Below, piece after piece: positions 11,997 through 22,049 of a stretch of DNA of 64,000 bases. The stretch covers positions 868,001-932,000 of the forward strand of contig CM049999.1 in NCBI GenBank assembly GCA_016630955.3, written 5' to 3'. The number at the start of each line of letters is the position of its first letter. Positions within the stretch are counted from its first letter, which is position 1. A program made the position numbers and the translations under genes. The notes under the pieces were generated by a model. It was not told where the DNA came from. It ran no database searches and saw only the letters and a program-made list of their open reading frames with translations. The DNA is from Didymella arachidicola. Lineage: Eukaryota; Ascomycota; Dothideomycetes; Pleosporales; Didymellaceae.

Positions 11997-13274
11997 ATGA
12001 AGCTCAACGAAGACGATTTGTACCGCACTTCGACGCAGTTCCGCCAGTGGTCCTTCACCGCCGAGCAGCTGGCCGCCCAACGCGCGAAAACGAACCTCCA
12101 AGCCACTGAGCGCGTCAAGCTCAATGTTGCGCGACAACGCGCTCAGCGCTCTCAGCCAACGGAATTCGACAGCACAAGCGGGAACTCGGGCATAGAAACT
12201 GGCGCGAACACACCTAATGCGGTTACGTCAGACAAGGATGTAGACTGCTTCACGGTCACAGAAGAGCTGGCGTTCTTGGAGGAGTTCTGCGAACGAACTA
12301 TGGCGCTCGGCCAGTACTGCAAGTTCAGTGACGGCGCCGTCGCAACATGTATACAGTTCTTGCGCCGCTTCTATCTGTACAACTCGCCCATGACATACCA
12401 CGCCCAGAATATCAGCCGGACAGCCATGTTTCTGGCCGGCAAGTCGGAAAGTGAACACCAGAGCTTGGACGATTTCGCGCAAAGGATTTCTTCAGAAAAG
12501 ACAAAGGTCACGCCAGAGCAAATCCTGGCGCCTGAATATTTGATTGTACAAGCACTGCGCTTCAACTTCGATGTCAAGCATCCGTTCAGAGCGCTCAAAG
12601 GAGGTATGCTCGACTTGATGAGCATGGTCAACGGGAGATACGAAGGACCAAATTACAGCCCATACAAGACTGCTGCGGATCTGAGCTCCGCGTTGCATCA
12701 ATTACCACACAAGGCTGGCAGTACGGCAGTAAGAGCGACTACTGCCCATCTCACTTCTCGCATCATGGAGGAGTCTTATGCCAAGGCGTCGCAAATTCTG
12801 AAGAAGACGGCTCCTCTTACAGACGTATACTTCCTGTATACGCCATCTCAGATCTGGCTCGCGGCATATCTCCTAGCTGATGAGCCGCTGGTCTTGTTTT
12901 ATCTTTCCGTCAAGTTGCCCTCAACATCACCAATCTACGACAAAGTCATCGCTGCCCTCCGGGAGTGCGCTTCAATGCTGTCTTCGCACCGCTCATACCG
13001 AAAGCTGGATGCTTCGAAAGAAGAGCAAACAAGGATGGATGCGGAGCACAAAGCTGAGATTAAGAGACTCATTAAGAAGCTCAAGACCTGCCAGGATCCT
13101 GACAAAGTGGACCTCGTCAAGTTGAATCAAGCACAGAAGCGTGATGCGGTTCAGGGGTCGGATCTTGACGAACACAAGGCTAAGCGCCGGAAAATGGGAA
13201 GAGAGAATTTTCAAAAGGACTCCGACGCATTCTGGGGCCCAGAGCTGGCAACGAATGGGGACAAGCCTGCATAG
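11997..13274 (+). CDS. CCL1: Cyclin H, TFIIH/CAK cyclin
   Basis: A single exon of 425 residues. It opens with EDDLYRTSTQFRQWSFT, the N-terminal segment typical of cyclin H/Ccl1, followed by the double cyclin fold (about residues 80-300) including YHAQNISRTAMFLAGKSE and the second repeat TPSQIWLAAYLLADEP. The C-terminal tail is Lys-rich and probably nuclear. Cyclin H pairs with the Kin28/CDK7 kinase in TFIIH, phosphorylating the RNA polymerase II CTD and activating other CDKs. The length matches fungal Ccl1. There is no intron, and the first in-frame ATG was used. Confidence 0.85.
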   Translation: MKLNEDDLYRTSTQFRQWSFTAEQLAAQRAKTNLQATERVKLNVARQRAQRSQPTEFDSTSGNSGIETGANTPNAVTSDKDVDCFTVTEELAFLEEFCERTMALGQYCKFSDGAVATCIQFLRRFYLYNSPMTYHAQNISRTAMFLAGKSESEHQSLDDFAQRISSEKTKVTPEQILAPEYLIVQALRFNFDVKHPFRALKGGMLDLMSMVNGRYEGPNYSPYKTAADLSSALHQLPHKAGSTAVRATTAHLTSRIMEESYAKASQILKKTAPLTDVYFLYTPSQIWLAAYLLADEPLVLFYLSVKLPSTSPIYDKVIAALRECASMLSSHRSYRKLDASKEEQTRMDAEHKAEIKRLIKKLKTCQDPDKVDLVKLNQAQKRDAVQGSDLDEHKAKRRKMGRENFQKDSDAFWGPELATNGDKPA

Positions 13275-13415
13275 ACGGTTTTACGATGTGGATGTAGGAA
13301 AAACATAGCGTGGCGTTCAGGTCCTGCACTTGTATACATTTAGACTTCTAATTTTGAGAAAGCTATCGACCCTCTCTTTTCAGACCCCCAGCCGTACATA
13401 CTGAAATCTCGCAAT

Positions 13416-14129
13416 CTAAGTCGCCTTAGTCGCCATGATGCTTCTGATGAACTTTACGATCCCGTCCATACCTTCCGGCTCATTTAGCCAGTGCCCACCC
13501 TCCTCAAATTGCTGCCATTCCAACTCCAACCCTCCTTCATCCAGCCAATCTCGCATTGCCTTGCCATTGACAATCGGTACTACAGCATCATCCTCACAAT
13601 GTTGCAACAAAATCGGGATTCGTCTGAGATCCTGTCTGAGCTCCGCTTTATCACCTTTGGACAACTCGTCCATCAACGGCAGCCATCCACAAAGCCCGAA
13701 GAACCCACCGACACGGACCTCTGCCGAAATCAGGGTATAAAGTGCTACCGCACATCCCTGACTGATCCCCGCTACAACGATGCTTTCCCGGGACACGAAC
13801 CTTGCTTCCTCTGCAATGATGGCTAGTAGCTGTGTCCTACTCTCCTCCAGCCCTGGTCTCTGGACATCAGGATCTCTATGCGCGTTCTGCACGCTGGTCA
13901 TGTCGAACCATTGATGCACTTGTTCTCGGTCGAGATTGGACCATGATTGTTTCGCGCATGGAAAGACCCATTTCACGCTGGGGAAGACTCGGCTAAAGTA
14001 AGCACCAGAACTGTCCTGGGATTCGAAGATTTCCGAGCAGAATTCTGTGGCGTTTGAGCCGCGTCCGTGGAGGAAGATTATGGTGTGCGTGTGTGGCACG
14101 GTGGGATCTATGGTGACGGAGGATCCCAT
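13416..14129 (-). CDS. Acyl-protein thioesterase / phospholipase-carboxylesterase-like hydrolase
   Basis: A single exon of 237 residues with an alpha/beta-hydrolase fold of the phospholipase/carboxylesterase family. Visible are the oxyanion segment IIFLHGRGSNA, the nucleophile elbow GISQG (Ser about 123), an acid in CEDDAVVP (Asp about 180) and the catalytic His in EEGGHW (about 213). Members such as yeast Apt1 cleave palmitoyl thioesters from proteins or hydrolyse short esters. This copy is more divergent than canonical APT1, so the substrate is open. It converges with CCL1 (141 bp between stops). Confidence 0.82.
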   Translation of the reverse strand: MGSSVTIDPTVPHTHTIIFLHGRGSNATEFCSEIFESQDSSGAYFSRVFPSVKWVFPCAKQSWSNLDREQVHQWFDMTSVQNAHRDPDVQRPGLEESRTQLLAIIAEEARFVSRESIVVAGISQGCAVALYTLISAEVRVGGFFGLCGWLPLMDELSKGDKAELRQDLRRIPILLQHCEDDAVVPIVNGKAMRDWLDEGGLELEWQQFEEGGHWLNEPEGMDGIVKFIRSIMATKAT

Positions 14130-14742
14130 CTCAGAGGCTCAAAACGGTGCTGATACGCAAAAAAGGGTCATAATCAGAAGCTCGACCTGATCTGTTCTTT
14201 TGAGGCGCGGATGTTACTGTGGGATATGTTCAGGTGAGGTGTACTTACGGCGCTGTAATCAGCGACTGTTGCTCCTACTAAATACGATCTTAACAAATAA
14301 CATACCTAGCCTAGAGAAAGTCTTGCCCTGACGAACCCATCTTCACCTTCATATCTTCTGAAAAGCTAGAGAAAGACCCATAAACTTCCAAATGCCTCAA
14401 TGTAGATGTGCGGGAGGTTCGCAGCGCCGCCAAATCCGATCCCCGTCCGTCAAGCACCCCCACCCACGACTCGCTCGACCCACAGCCTTCCCCCGGTAGT
14501 AAGGAGACATCCACACCCAGCCAAGAGCCGAGTCCGTATTCGCAAAGCTGATTTTTCGCTGTCGCAATTGTTGCTTAGCGAAGCGCTCGTCGTCATTGGC
14601 TCGCCAGCGTCCAACATGGTGCCCGCGCGTGATGTGCTCCACTTCGGGGCGAGCCGATGGCATTGAGCCGCTGTCGCCATAGACAATGTTTCTGTCACGG
14701 AAGCGTGCTGGATACCAGGTACTGAGTACCAACTTGAGCACT
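14130..14742. other. Promoter region of MFS permease
   Basis: About 610 bp between the divergent starts of the thioesterase-like gene and the MFS gene. Overlapping short frames on both strands have no family signature. Nothing further was recognised. Confidence 0.35.
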
Positions 14743-16472
14743 ATGGCGGGATCAAGTGTTGAGAAAAGACTGGTGAGAAAGCTTGGTGCGTGAGATGTGG
14801 TCTTTGATACAAGACGGCTAATACTTGCTAGATTGCTTTATACTTGTATGACCTGTGTGTCTATAGGGCTGGATTTTAGCTAAGGTTTGACAGGTGTATT
14901 GCTGTGCGGCGTACTTCTTCAACTACCTAGGTCAGTGAAGCAACCAGGGTTTTAGCTCAACTAACTCACATTTCGCAGATCGATCTGCTTTCGCGAATGC
15001 ATATGTATGCTCACCATACTTTGTAAAGATACGATAGGTCTCTGACTTTTTCCTTAGGTGTCCGGCCTCAAGGAGTCCCTCCATCTGGGAGGCAACCAGT
15101 ACAGCATCCTTATTGCGATGTTTACAGCGGGGTACAGACGCTTTCCCCAGATAATCCATTGACTCGCTCTAACACAAGGCAGAGCATGTGTTGGTCAAAT
15201 CCCACATGCTCTCATTATTCAGAAGATTGCGCCCCGGTTCTGGCTACCTTTCACGTTACTCGTCTGGTCCGGCTTGACCATGGTCTGCACTGCCTGTAAG
15301 ACCTACGAGCAGCTATGCGTAGTCCGCTTCTTCCAAGGTTTCTTCGAGTCGAGCCTATATAGTGGCACTATTTATATCTTGGGCTCTTGGTACAAGCCCT
15401 TAGAGATCGCTAAGCGGACTGCTATCTTCACTGCAGTCGGCCAGGTCGGTAGCATGTTCGCTGGTGTCATGATGACTGCGATGAACGAGGGGCTGCACGG
15501 TCAGACATCACTCGAAGGGTGGCAGTGGGTATTCATCATCAGTACGTTCTTGCTCACTGAAGAAACTTGTTTTGCTGAAATATCACAGACGGTGCAATGG
15601 GCGTCCCATTTGGCATTTTCGGCTTATGTTTGTTCCCAAACTTACCAGAAGCGCCAAATGCTCCCTACCTCAGCAAGGAGGAGCTACAGCTGGCCATCGA
15701 TCGTCTGCCACCTAAGAAGAACTGGGGTCACGACATTAGCTTAAAGTCGCTGTGCAAGCGTCTGTTTGCTTCGCCACACTTCTACATCTTGACCCTGTAC
15801 TCGGTCATTGGCTGTGCTCTCGAAGCAATTGTGCTACAGGGCCTCTTTCTCCTGTGGATGAAGGCCAACATCGAGAAGTTTCCATCCTATGCCACGACCA
15901 CGTACCCTCTTGGTATCCAGGCGGTATCGATTGTCTCGAATATCGGTGCTGGCTATGTCATTGACATGACAAACCGCCGCATCCCCATGGTCATCCTGGC
16001 TGGTATCTTGCAGCTCCTAGTTGCCGTCCTTCTGCTCATCCCAAACCTCTCGACTGCCGGTACTTTCTTTGCGTTCTACCTTGCTGGCACATCATACATT
16101 GTCAATCCTGTCTTGTACGGATGGGCGAGTGTCATCTGTCAGCACACGGGAGACGACGCTTCGCGCTCAATTATTCTGTATGTTATGAGCATGGTGCAGT
16201 CGATTCTATACACGTTTTGGGGTATTGCGCTGTATCCTGCGACAGATGCACCGTACTGGCAGAAGGGATATATCACAATGATCGTGGTGGTGTTTTCGTT
16301 CTTTGCCTGCACTGCAGCAGTGCAGTGGGTAAGTGATGAGACCATCTGGAGCGACATTTCGAAGCTAACAGTCACACAGCTCGACAAGAAGTCGCAACAA
16401 GCTGCCAGCGAAGAGCGGGAAGATGTCACAAATGTGGCAGAAAGGCCGACGAATTGGGACAAGCAGGATTAG
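14743..16472 (+). CDS. MFS anion:cation symporter (Dal5/TNA1 family permease)
   Basis: Eight short exons join into about 461 residues: 14743-14785, 14832-14845, 14894-14930, 14979-15004, 15058-15131, 15183-15541, 15589-16328 and 16380-16472. The joined 5' exons give the family's TM1 region ending LDRSAFANAYVSGLKE, then GGNQYSILIAMFTAG, PRFWLPFTLLVW and the RFFQGFFESSLYSGT motif. The family imports allantoate, nicotinate, biotin or other carboxylates with protons. The last intron (16329-16379; GTAAGT, GCTAAC, CACAG) is 51 nt with no stop. I treat it as spliced on its signals; retention would add 17 residues. The exact substrate is unknown. Confidence 0.82.
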
Positions 16473-16561
16473 ATAGTGATTAGCTTTAAGCGAAGCAGAT
16501 GTCCATAGTCCGCTAATTTATGTCTGTTTTGTCCGTTCAGGTCGGGCCTGTCTGCTACAGA

Positions 16562-17764
16562 CTACCAGGTCCAGCCCTGCTCATCTTCTTTCTTCTTCTC
16601 GAACACACCAGTGTCCTTCGAAACAATGTCTCTCACATACTGAGCAGCCTTCTCAGCAACAGGCACGCCGTGACGCAAGCAGAAACCATGCGGAAAGCCT
16701 TCCCTCTCATCGACCTCCATAATCGGCTTCCAGTTCTCCCCAAAGCCATCGACCTCCTGCACACCTTGTGCAGCCTGGCGTCCTCTGGTCTGGATCAGCT
16801 TATCCCTTGTCTCGTCTGCAACCCAGTGATCTTTCTTGGCGAAGAGGAAGCGTAGATGCGCGCGCTCGTGCTTGTGCTCTGTTGGCTTCGCGGCACCCCA
16901 GATATCATCATCCCAGAAGTCGGTGTCGATTTGGAACATTTCGTCGCGGGCCATATGCAGCGCTTGTTGGACGCCATGTGGAGACTTGACGAAAGAAGCT
17001 GTTGTATGTGCAGCATCATCTGGAAAACCCATAATTGACTTGATAAGTGTTGCTAGAAGTGAAATTGGGATCAGGAGTGTCAGTAGATTGGCGAGAACGG
17101 CCGCGAAGAAGGCGAAATTAGAGTTCTTCAGGAAGGGCTGGAATGAGGTTAGGTGAAGCACGTGACCAGATGGATGTGGGATACGTACTGCTGCTTTCTG
17201 CCCGCTCTCACTCCTTATGATCTCCATGACCGTAGGGAATAGTGCAACACCGCCAACAATCCTTGTTGCGTAGTCTTCTCCGACGAGACCGTGCGCCCGC
17301 AATCTTCGGATGATTTCGAGGGCGATGTAGCTTCCAACAGAGTGGCCCATGACAATGACCCTTACATCCCGGTGTCCATCATCAGAAATGTCTTCCACAA
17401 GGTCCGTAAGCTCGTCTTCGGCATGTCGAATCTGGTCTTGGAGGCCGTAAGGGGGAATCTTATGCCATTTCATTGTGTTGATCTCATTGCTCCTCATCTC
17501 GAAACCAGAGAGCGAGCGACCGTAGACTTGGAACTCAACATCGCGATTTGTTGCGGATTCCCGTGTCAGAACTCCGTACAGATGTGTCAGAAAGGTGCGG
17601 TAGTATTCGATGAGGCCAGGGTTTCCGGTGATGAAGTAGATTATGTACGTTCTTGTGGCTTGCTTCCTCCCGGCCTCGTGGTGGGGGCGCAAGTAAATCT
17701 TTGAAGCTGGTGTATCTGGCATTTTTGCACTCGTCTTGGTTGTTTGGCAAAGAAAGTCCAGCAA
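16562..17764 (-). CDS. Lipid-droplet-associated serine hydrolase (LDAH-like)
   Basis: The open frame is 400 residues. A start at 17722 (MPDTPASK) is more likely than 17764. A probable 51-nt intron at 17188-17138 (GTACGT donor, CACCTAAC branch, TTCCAG acceptor) is in phase and stop-free; removing it and using the inner start gives about 369 residues. The N-terminal segment YIIYFITGNPGLIEYYRTFL and nucleophile motif VMGHSVGSYIALE mark the LDAH/UPF0554 alpha/beta hydrolases. The hydrophobic stretch FAAVLANLLTLLIPISLLATL could be the hairpin that binds droplets. Animal and yeast relatives sit on lipid droplets and have weak esterase or lipase activity. Confidence 0.82.
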   Translation of the reverse strand: MLDFLCQTTKTSAKMPDTPASKIYLRPHHEAGRKQATRTYIIYFITGNPGLIEYYRTFLTHLYGVLTRESATNRDVEFQVYGRSLSGFEMRSNEINTMKWHKIPPYGLQDQIRHAEDELTDLVEDISDDGHRDVRVIVMGHSVGSYIALEIIRRLRAHGLVGEDYATRIVGGVALFPTVMEIIRSESGQKAAVRIPHPSGHVLHLTSFQPFLKNSNFAFFAAVLANLLTLLIPISLLATLIKSIMGFPDDAAHTTASFVKSPHGVQQALHMARDEMFQIDTDFWDDDIWGAAKPTEHKHERAHLRFLFAKKDHWVADETRDKLIQTRGRQAAQGVQEVDGFGENWKPIMEVDEREGFPHGFCLRHGVPVAEKAAQYVRDIVSKDTGVFEKKKEDEQGWTW

Positions 17765-18189
17765 CGATGTTCTTTAAATGCGTGAATTTGATTCAATCTG
17801 GATGCAGGGTCCATGTCACTAGAATGGATGCGGCTAGGTTTCGTGGGTGATGTGGAGCCTCACCCATGGTTCACTCTCCTATGCTCAACCACCCGACTCG
17901 ACGTCTCCCCTCAAGATCAACCTCACCTTCGTTGCGCGGAAGCAAGTATTGGAGATACTTGTTTCGTTTTCGTCTGCCACCGCATGTACTGGCAAAGCTG
18001 GATCTGATGTGCGGGGCGATTCGAGCCGCGCACTGAAGAAGACACGTGAGGTTCTCAGTGTAGATTGGTGCTTGCACTAAGGTTCTGGCAATGAGAGGGC
18101 GCTTTTATTGAATCCGATCCAATCCCTGTTGCCTCCAAGACAGCAGCTTCCGTTATTGTGGCGCAAGAACAGCCCAAGCATCATCTGGA
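17765..18189. other. Divergent promoter, LDAH-like and HET genes
   Basis: About 425 bp between divergent starts. A CACGTG core lies near 18043-18048. No gene was recognised. Confidence 0.35.
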
Positions 18190-19977
18190 ATGGCATCTTC
18201 AGCACATCCACGATTTGTGTACGATGCTCTTCCCAAGGAACGCGGCTTTCGTTACTTGAGGCTTTACCCCGGTTGTAAAGAGGAGCCCTTAACCTGCAGT
18301 CTACACACTGCGAATATTGAGGATGCGCCGCAGTACGAAGCTATATCGTACGTGTGGGGTTCTGACAAGCTCGACTACTGCATGACCTGCAATGACAAAG
18401 ATATGTATATCACACGAAATCTGTCTATGGTTCTCCGGCATTTGAGGCTACGAGCCGATGCAAGAGTCCTTTGGGCCGATTCGATCTGCATCAATCAGGG
18501 CGATCTTGAAGAGAAGGGTTACCAGGTTGCGATAATGAGCGATATATACCGATCTGCTGCCTGTGTTCTGATTTATATGGGCGAGGACCTTCAAGGGCAT
18601 GGTCAGCTTGTCAAGAGTCTTGTAGAAGACGTATCAAGCATGGTCGAACAAGAGATGCAAGAGATTGACACATCGGCCTGGAACACATTTCCCTTCTACG
18701 AGGACGATCCGTTTTCGAATGACTCTCGGGGGCGTTCTTTACGCATACTATTAGATCAAGAGTGGTTCACGCGCGGATGGGTTGTACGAGAAGCGGCCTT
18801 GGCGCAACAAGGGCAGGTTATCTGGGGACAGAGCATCTTCAGCTGGAAAAAGCTAATGTTGACCTTGGTGTGGTTCGTTCAGCGCGGCCAGTATGCTTCC
18901 AGTGTTGCAGAAGACATGTTCCAGCGCGTTAGGACACATTTGGACGCGTTTGTGGATCGGCACATTTCGCAATTGAGATGCTTAGTTGGAGAGGGCGATT
19001 GGGCTAGAAACTCGATCCTCGAATACCTGAACTCTAGCAGGCGACTGCAAATGAGCGATCCCCGCGACAGGCTGTATGCGTTCGTTGACATTGCGACGGA
19101 AGAAGACCGTCAGTTGAACGTCAAACCACGGTATGGTGATACCCCACAGGAGGTCTACCATGATTTTGCGTCAGAGCACATTCGTACCTTTAAAAACCCA
19201 AAGATTCTCGACCATGTCCTCCATGACACCAAGTCCTTACACATGGGTGTGCCCACCTGGGTGCCTTGCTGGGACCACCGAGAGAATGAGCGGGTATTGC
19301 GTCTAAGCGACAAAGAATTAACCACGTCCGGAAGTGACTTGGTACAACCGAGCTTGTTGGGGACATCAATACTGAAGGTGCGCGGAGTGGTCCTTAACCG
19401 TATAGAGTTCGCATCTGACGTATTCAACGGACCAAGCACCACGTTAGAGTCTTTGGCGGATCTGTGGAGTATGGTGCAATCAAGAGCATCCGATACACTC
19501 TACCAGACTTCGTTATCACAGGCATTCATCTCTACCCTTACAGCAACACGTCATAGAGGCGACTGGGGAAGCTGGCAACGAGAATGCACGAAGTATGCGC
19601 AGTATCTCATGGAAGCTCCCAGTCTCTCTGGCAACTGTATAGACCGAGTTGCCGATATGGAAGACGGAAGAGTTCACGCACAAATCAAAGATTTCGTGCA
19701 CAAGAGAAAGCTGGTAATCACCAGTCGTGGTTATATGGGCCTCGGCCCGGCTGTTGTTCAAGAAGGGGACCTGTGTGCCATTGTCTTTGGGTGCACGATG
19801 CCCTGCGCACTGCGGCCAACTGGTCAGGAGAACTATTTCCAATTCCTGGGACCATGCTTCTTGCTAGGAAGCCGAGAGTACTCTGACGAGGCTGGGTACT
19901 ACGTAATGCTGGGCTCCGATTATAGCAAAGATTGGCTGGATTGGGACATAGATGAGCAAGAAATCTTTCTCTGCTGA
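18190..19977 (+). CDS. HET-domain protein
   Basis: A single exon of 595 residues. The heterokaryon-incompatibility (HET) domain occupies roughly residues 45-210, with all three hallmark blocks: YEAISYVWGS, LWADSICINQGDLEEK followed by MSDIYRSAACVLIYMGE, and WFTRGWVVREAALAQ. The C-terminal half is typical of stand-alone HET proteins and shows no NACHT, WD or TPR module. HET proteins mediate allorecognition and programmed cell death in ascomycetes, and many copies are lineage-specific and fast evolving. The neighbouring 3' repeat and the 1.2-kb gene-poor stretch fit an accessory position. The partner or trigger cannot be told from sequence. Confidence 0.92.
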   Translation: MASSAHPRFVYDALPKERGFRYLRLYPGCKEEPLTCSLHTANIEDAPQYEAISYVWGSDKLDYCMTCNDKDMYITRNLSMVLRHLRLRADARVLWADSICINQGDLEEKGYQVAIMSDIYRSAACVLIYMGEDLQGHGQLVKSLVEDVSSMVEQEMQEIDTSAWNTFPFYEDDPFSNDSRGRSLRILLDQEWFTRGWVVREAALAQQGQVIWGQSIFSWKKLMLTLVWFVQRGQYASSVAEDMFQRVRTHLDAFVDRHISQLRCLVGEGDWARNSILEYLNSSRRLQMSDPRDRLYAFVDIATEEDRQLNVKPRYGDTPQEVYHDFASEHIRTFKNPKILDHVLHDTKSLHMGVPTWVPCWDHRENERVLRLSDKELTTSGSDLVQPSLLGTSILKVRGVVLNRIEFASDVFNGPSTTLESLADLWSMVQSRASDTLYQTSLSQAFISTLTATRHRGDWGSWQRECTKYAQYLMEAPSLSGNCIDRVADMEDGRVHAQIKDFVHKRKLVITSRGYMGLGPAVVQEGDLCAIVFGCTMPCALRPTGQENYFQFLGPCFLLGSREYSDEAGYYVMLGSDYSKDWLDWDIDEQEIFLC

Positions 19978-20007
19978 CTTTCTCCGCTAGTCTCTTGCTA
20001 TTGCAAA

Positions 20008-20157
20008 CCTATATGGTAGTCGTGCCTACAATTTCCAAGCAATGAAAGGCATTTTGTGGAGCATTATGTGCGTATTTAGGTACCTATATGGTAGTCGTGC
20101 CTACAATTTCCAAGCAATGAAAGGCATTTTGTGGAGCATTATGTGCGTATTTAGGTA
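20008..20157. repeat. Exact 75-bp tandem duplication
   Basis: The unit starting CCTATATGGTAGTCGTGCC at 20008 is repeated without a mismatch at 20083. A five-base start of a third copy (CCTAT) follows at 20158. The period of 75 bp is a multiple of three, so an open frame runs through it, but this has no homology I recognise. It lies 31 bp after the HET stop. Perfect identity suggests a recent duplication. Confidence 0.95.
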
Positions 20158-21208
20158 CCTATTGCTGATTCGATCTACAGCACCCGACTCGAATCCAAGT
20201 TTCAGAAATCTACAAATACACTGGGTAATCACATTGATGATGGCAATGACTCTGACAATGGGGTCATAAGCAAAAGAGGCCAAAAGAACGTATTCTGCAG
20301 AGCAAATAAGTGATGCGGGATCACGAGCAAACCACCATCCAAACATCTTCAATGCCGTTTACCACGGTGCACAGATTCACTTCGCAATAAGACATCTCGC
20401 ATTGGAGTGTTAGGTAAACACTCTCAATGCTGTACTTCAAGTGCTATCTTACATCACCATCGATGCGGCCAGCCTTCAATTCCTTCTCTCAGACTCCATA
20501 CAAACACTACCACTGGTTTCGGAAGGACACCACTAAAAGAGCGCAGCAATTAGCACTAATGCTAAAGCTGCTGCATAATGGCAGATTAGGACGCACTATG
20601 TAAAGGTTGTATGTTAAAAGGCCTATGGCCCTAAGGTCTTGTTACTGGAGAACTCACTGTTAAATAATTGGCTGGTAGTACATGTGTGTCTCGATTTGTG
20701 TAAGAATTTGTATAAACAGGATAAGTTCTGTCTGAGATTGCTATGCACCACACATCTAGTACACGCTTGAAAAATCAACTGTTCACGATCGTCTCGCGAA
20801 CTGATCGGTCTTATATAGGCTTTAAAACCATGTATGGTATCTAAAGACCGCACCTCGCGATTCCTCTTTGATTACAGGACAGCACTGTCTGGTGAGGGTA
20901 GCAATCTCTCTAGTGAAGCGCTTTTTTCAGAGCACCTGATTCCTAACAGATTCTTGCAGCGTGTGACAGACTGTGAGTCTGATGTCAGTACTCACATGAA
21001 TAGTGGATTGGGAACATGACAAACGCATGAAGAGTCTGAAGGTATGAGTATTTGATTGGGGTTGATCATGAGTATGGAACATATCTGGACACAGTCCATG
21101 TGTAAACAATACCGGACGCCGTCGCCGATGATGGTGTATGGAGTGAATGACAAACGCCTATGCGTCCGACTCTTACTATAACGCCGAGTCTTTCTCTTCC
21201 TGGCTTCT
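20158..21208. other. Gene-poor 3' region after the HET gene
   Basis: About 1.05 kb, AT-richer than the surroundings, between the tandem repeat and the UBC1 stop. I found no coherent protein and no terminal repeats. It may hold decayed sequence, but I cannot assign a family. Confidence 0.35.
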
Positions 21209-22049
21209 TTATGCCTCACCGAACAGCCGCGCGGTGATGTCGCCCATGTATGCTTCCTCCAGTTCGTAGTCTTCGCCGCCCATCTTGTCGATACCTACGT
21301 ATTCGAAAGCGCCCACAACGGCCTCGACATCGAAGCCCATTGCAACGAAGCGATCGACGAGGTCCTTGTTGTAGCCGTGGTAACTGTCTGCATGTTAGCT
21401 TGATACAACAACGCTCTTATAGCTCTCAACACTTACGCTGCCATCTTGACTTTCTCTTCGTTCTGCTTAGCTTCCTGGCGTTTCTTGGTGATCGACTCTG
21501 CTGTTGCACCTCCGCTGCCTTCGGCGATCTCCCTCTTGGGCGCGCCGGCATACTTGACTGCCCACTCGCGGGCCTTGTGCTCGAATTCGGCGGGGTTTCG
21601 GATCAACATGCTAGCGACTTCTGCGTCTTGTGGGTCCTTGGGTTCGGGTGTGGAGAGGAGCGACTGGAGGGAGATAAGGGCGGATTTGATCGTGAGGACC
21701 GGCGACCATTGTGACGATAGCGTGTCAAGGCAAATGGCACCCTTAGTAAGTCAGCACGCTGTCATTGCATGGATTGTGCAGAGCTCACTGTTTGAGAGCT
21801 GACATTGGGGTGCCAGATCTTGGTCTCGAACTTCATGTTCGGTGGTCGGAATGGGTACTCGCTGGGGATCTTGATATCGACATGGTATGTGGCGCCCTCG
21901 TATGGTGTATCTGGTGGCCCAAAGAACTGGCCGCGAAGATGTGTGAGGTCGTCGCCGTTCCCTGCGGGCTCTACTACAATCTGAGATAGCTTATCGTTCT
22001 GAATGTCGGCGATCTCTTTGGCGATACGCCTCGCTCTATTAGACGCCAT
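21209..22049 (-). CDS. UBC1: Ubiquitin-conjugating enzyme E2 with C-terminal UBA domain (Ubc1 type)
   Basis: Three exons on the minus strand (22049-21789, 21741-21437, 21383-21209; introns of 47 and 53 nt) encode about 246 residues. The UBC fold covers residues 1-150 with the KIWHPNVSSQT|GAICLDTL junction, whose Cys is the ubiquitin acceptor. A charged linker follows, then a C-terminal UBA domain beginning YNKDLVDRFVAMGFD. This layout is that of yeast Ubc1 / human UBE2K, which extends K48-linked chains, including on APC/C substrates. The gene is divergent from RPT2, another ubiquitin-proteasome gene. Confidence 0.93.

Noticed and set aside
20042..20269. 75-codon frame through the tandem duplication
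   Set aside because: It exists only because the 75-bp period is a multiple of three; there is no homology.
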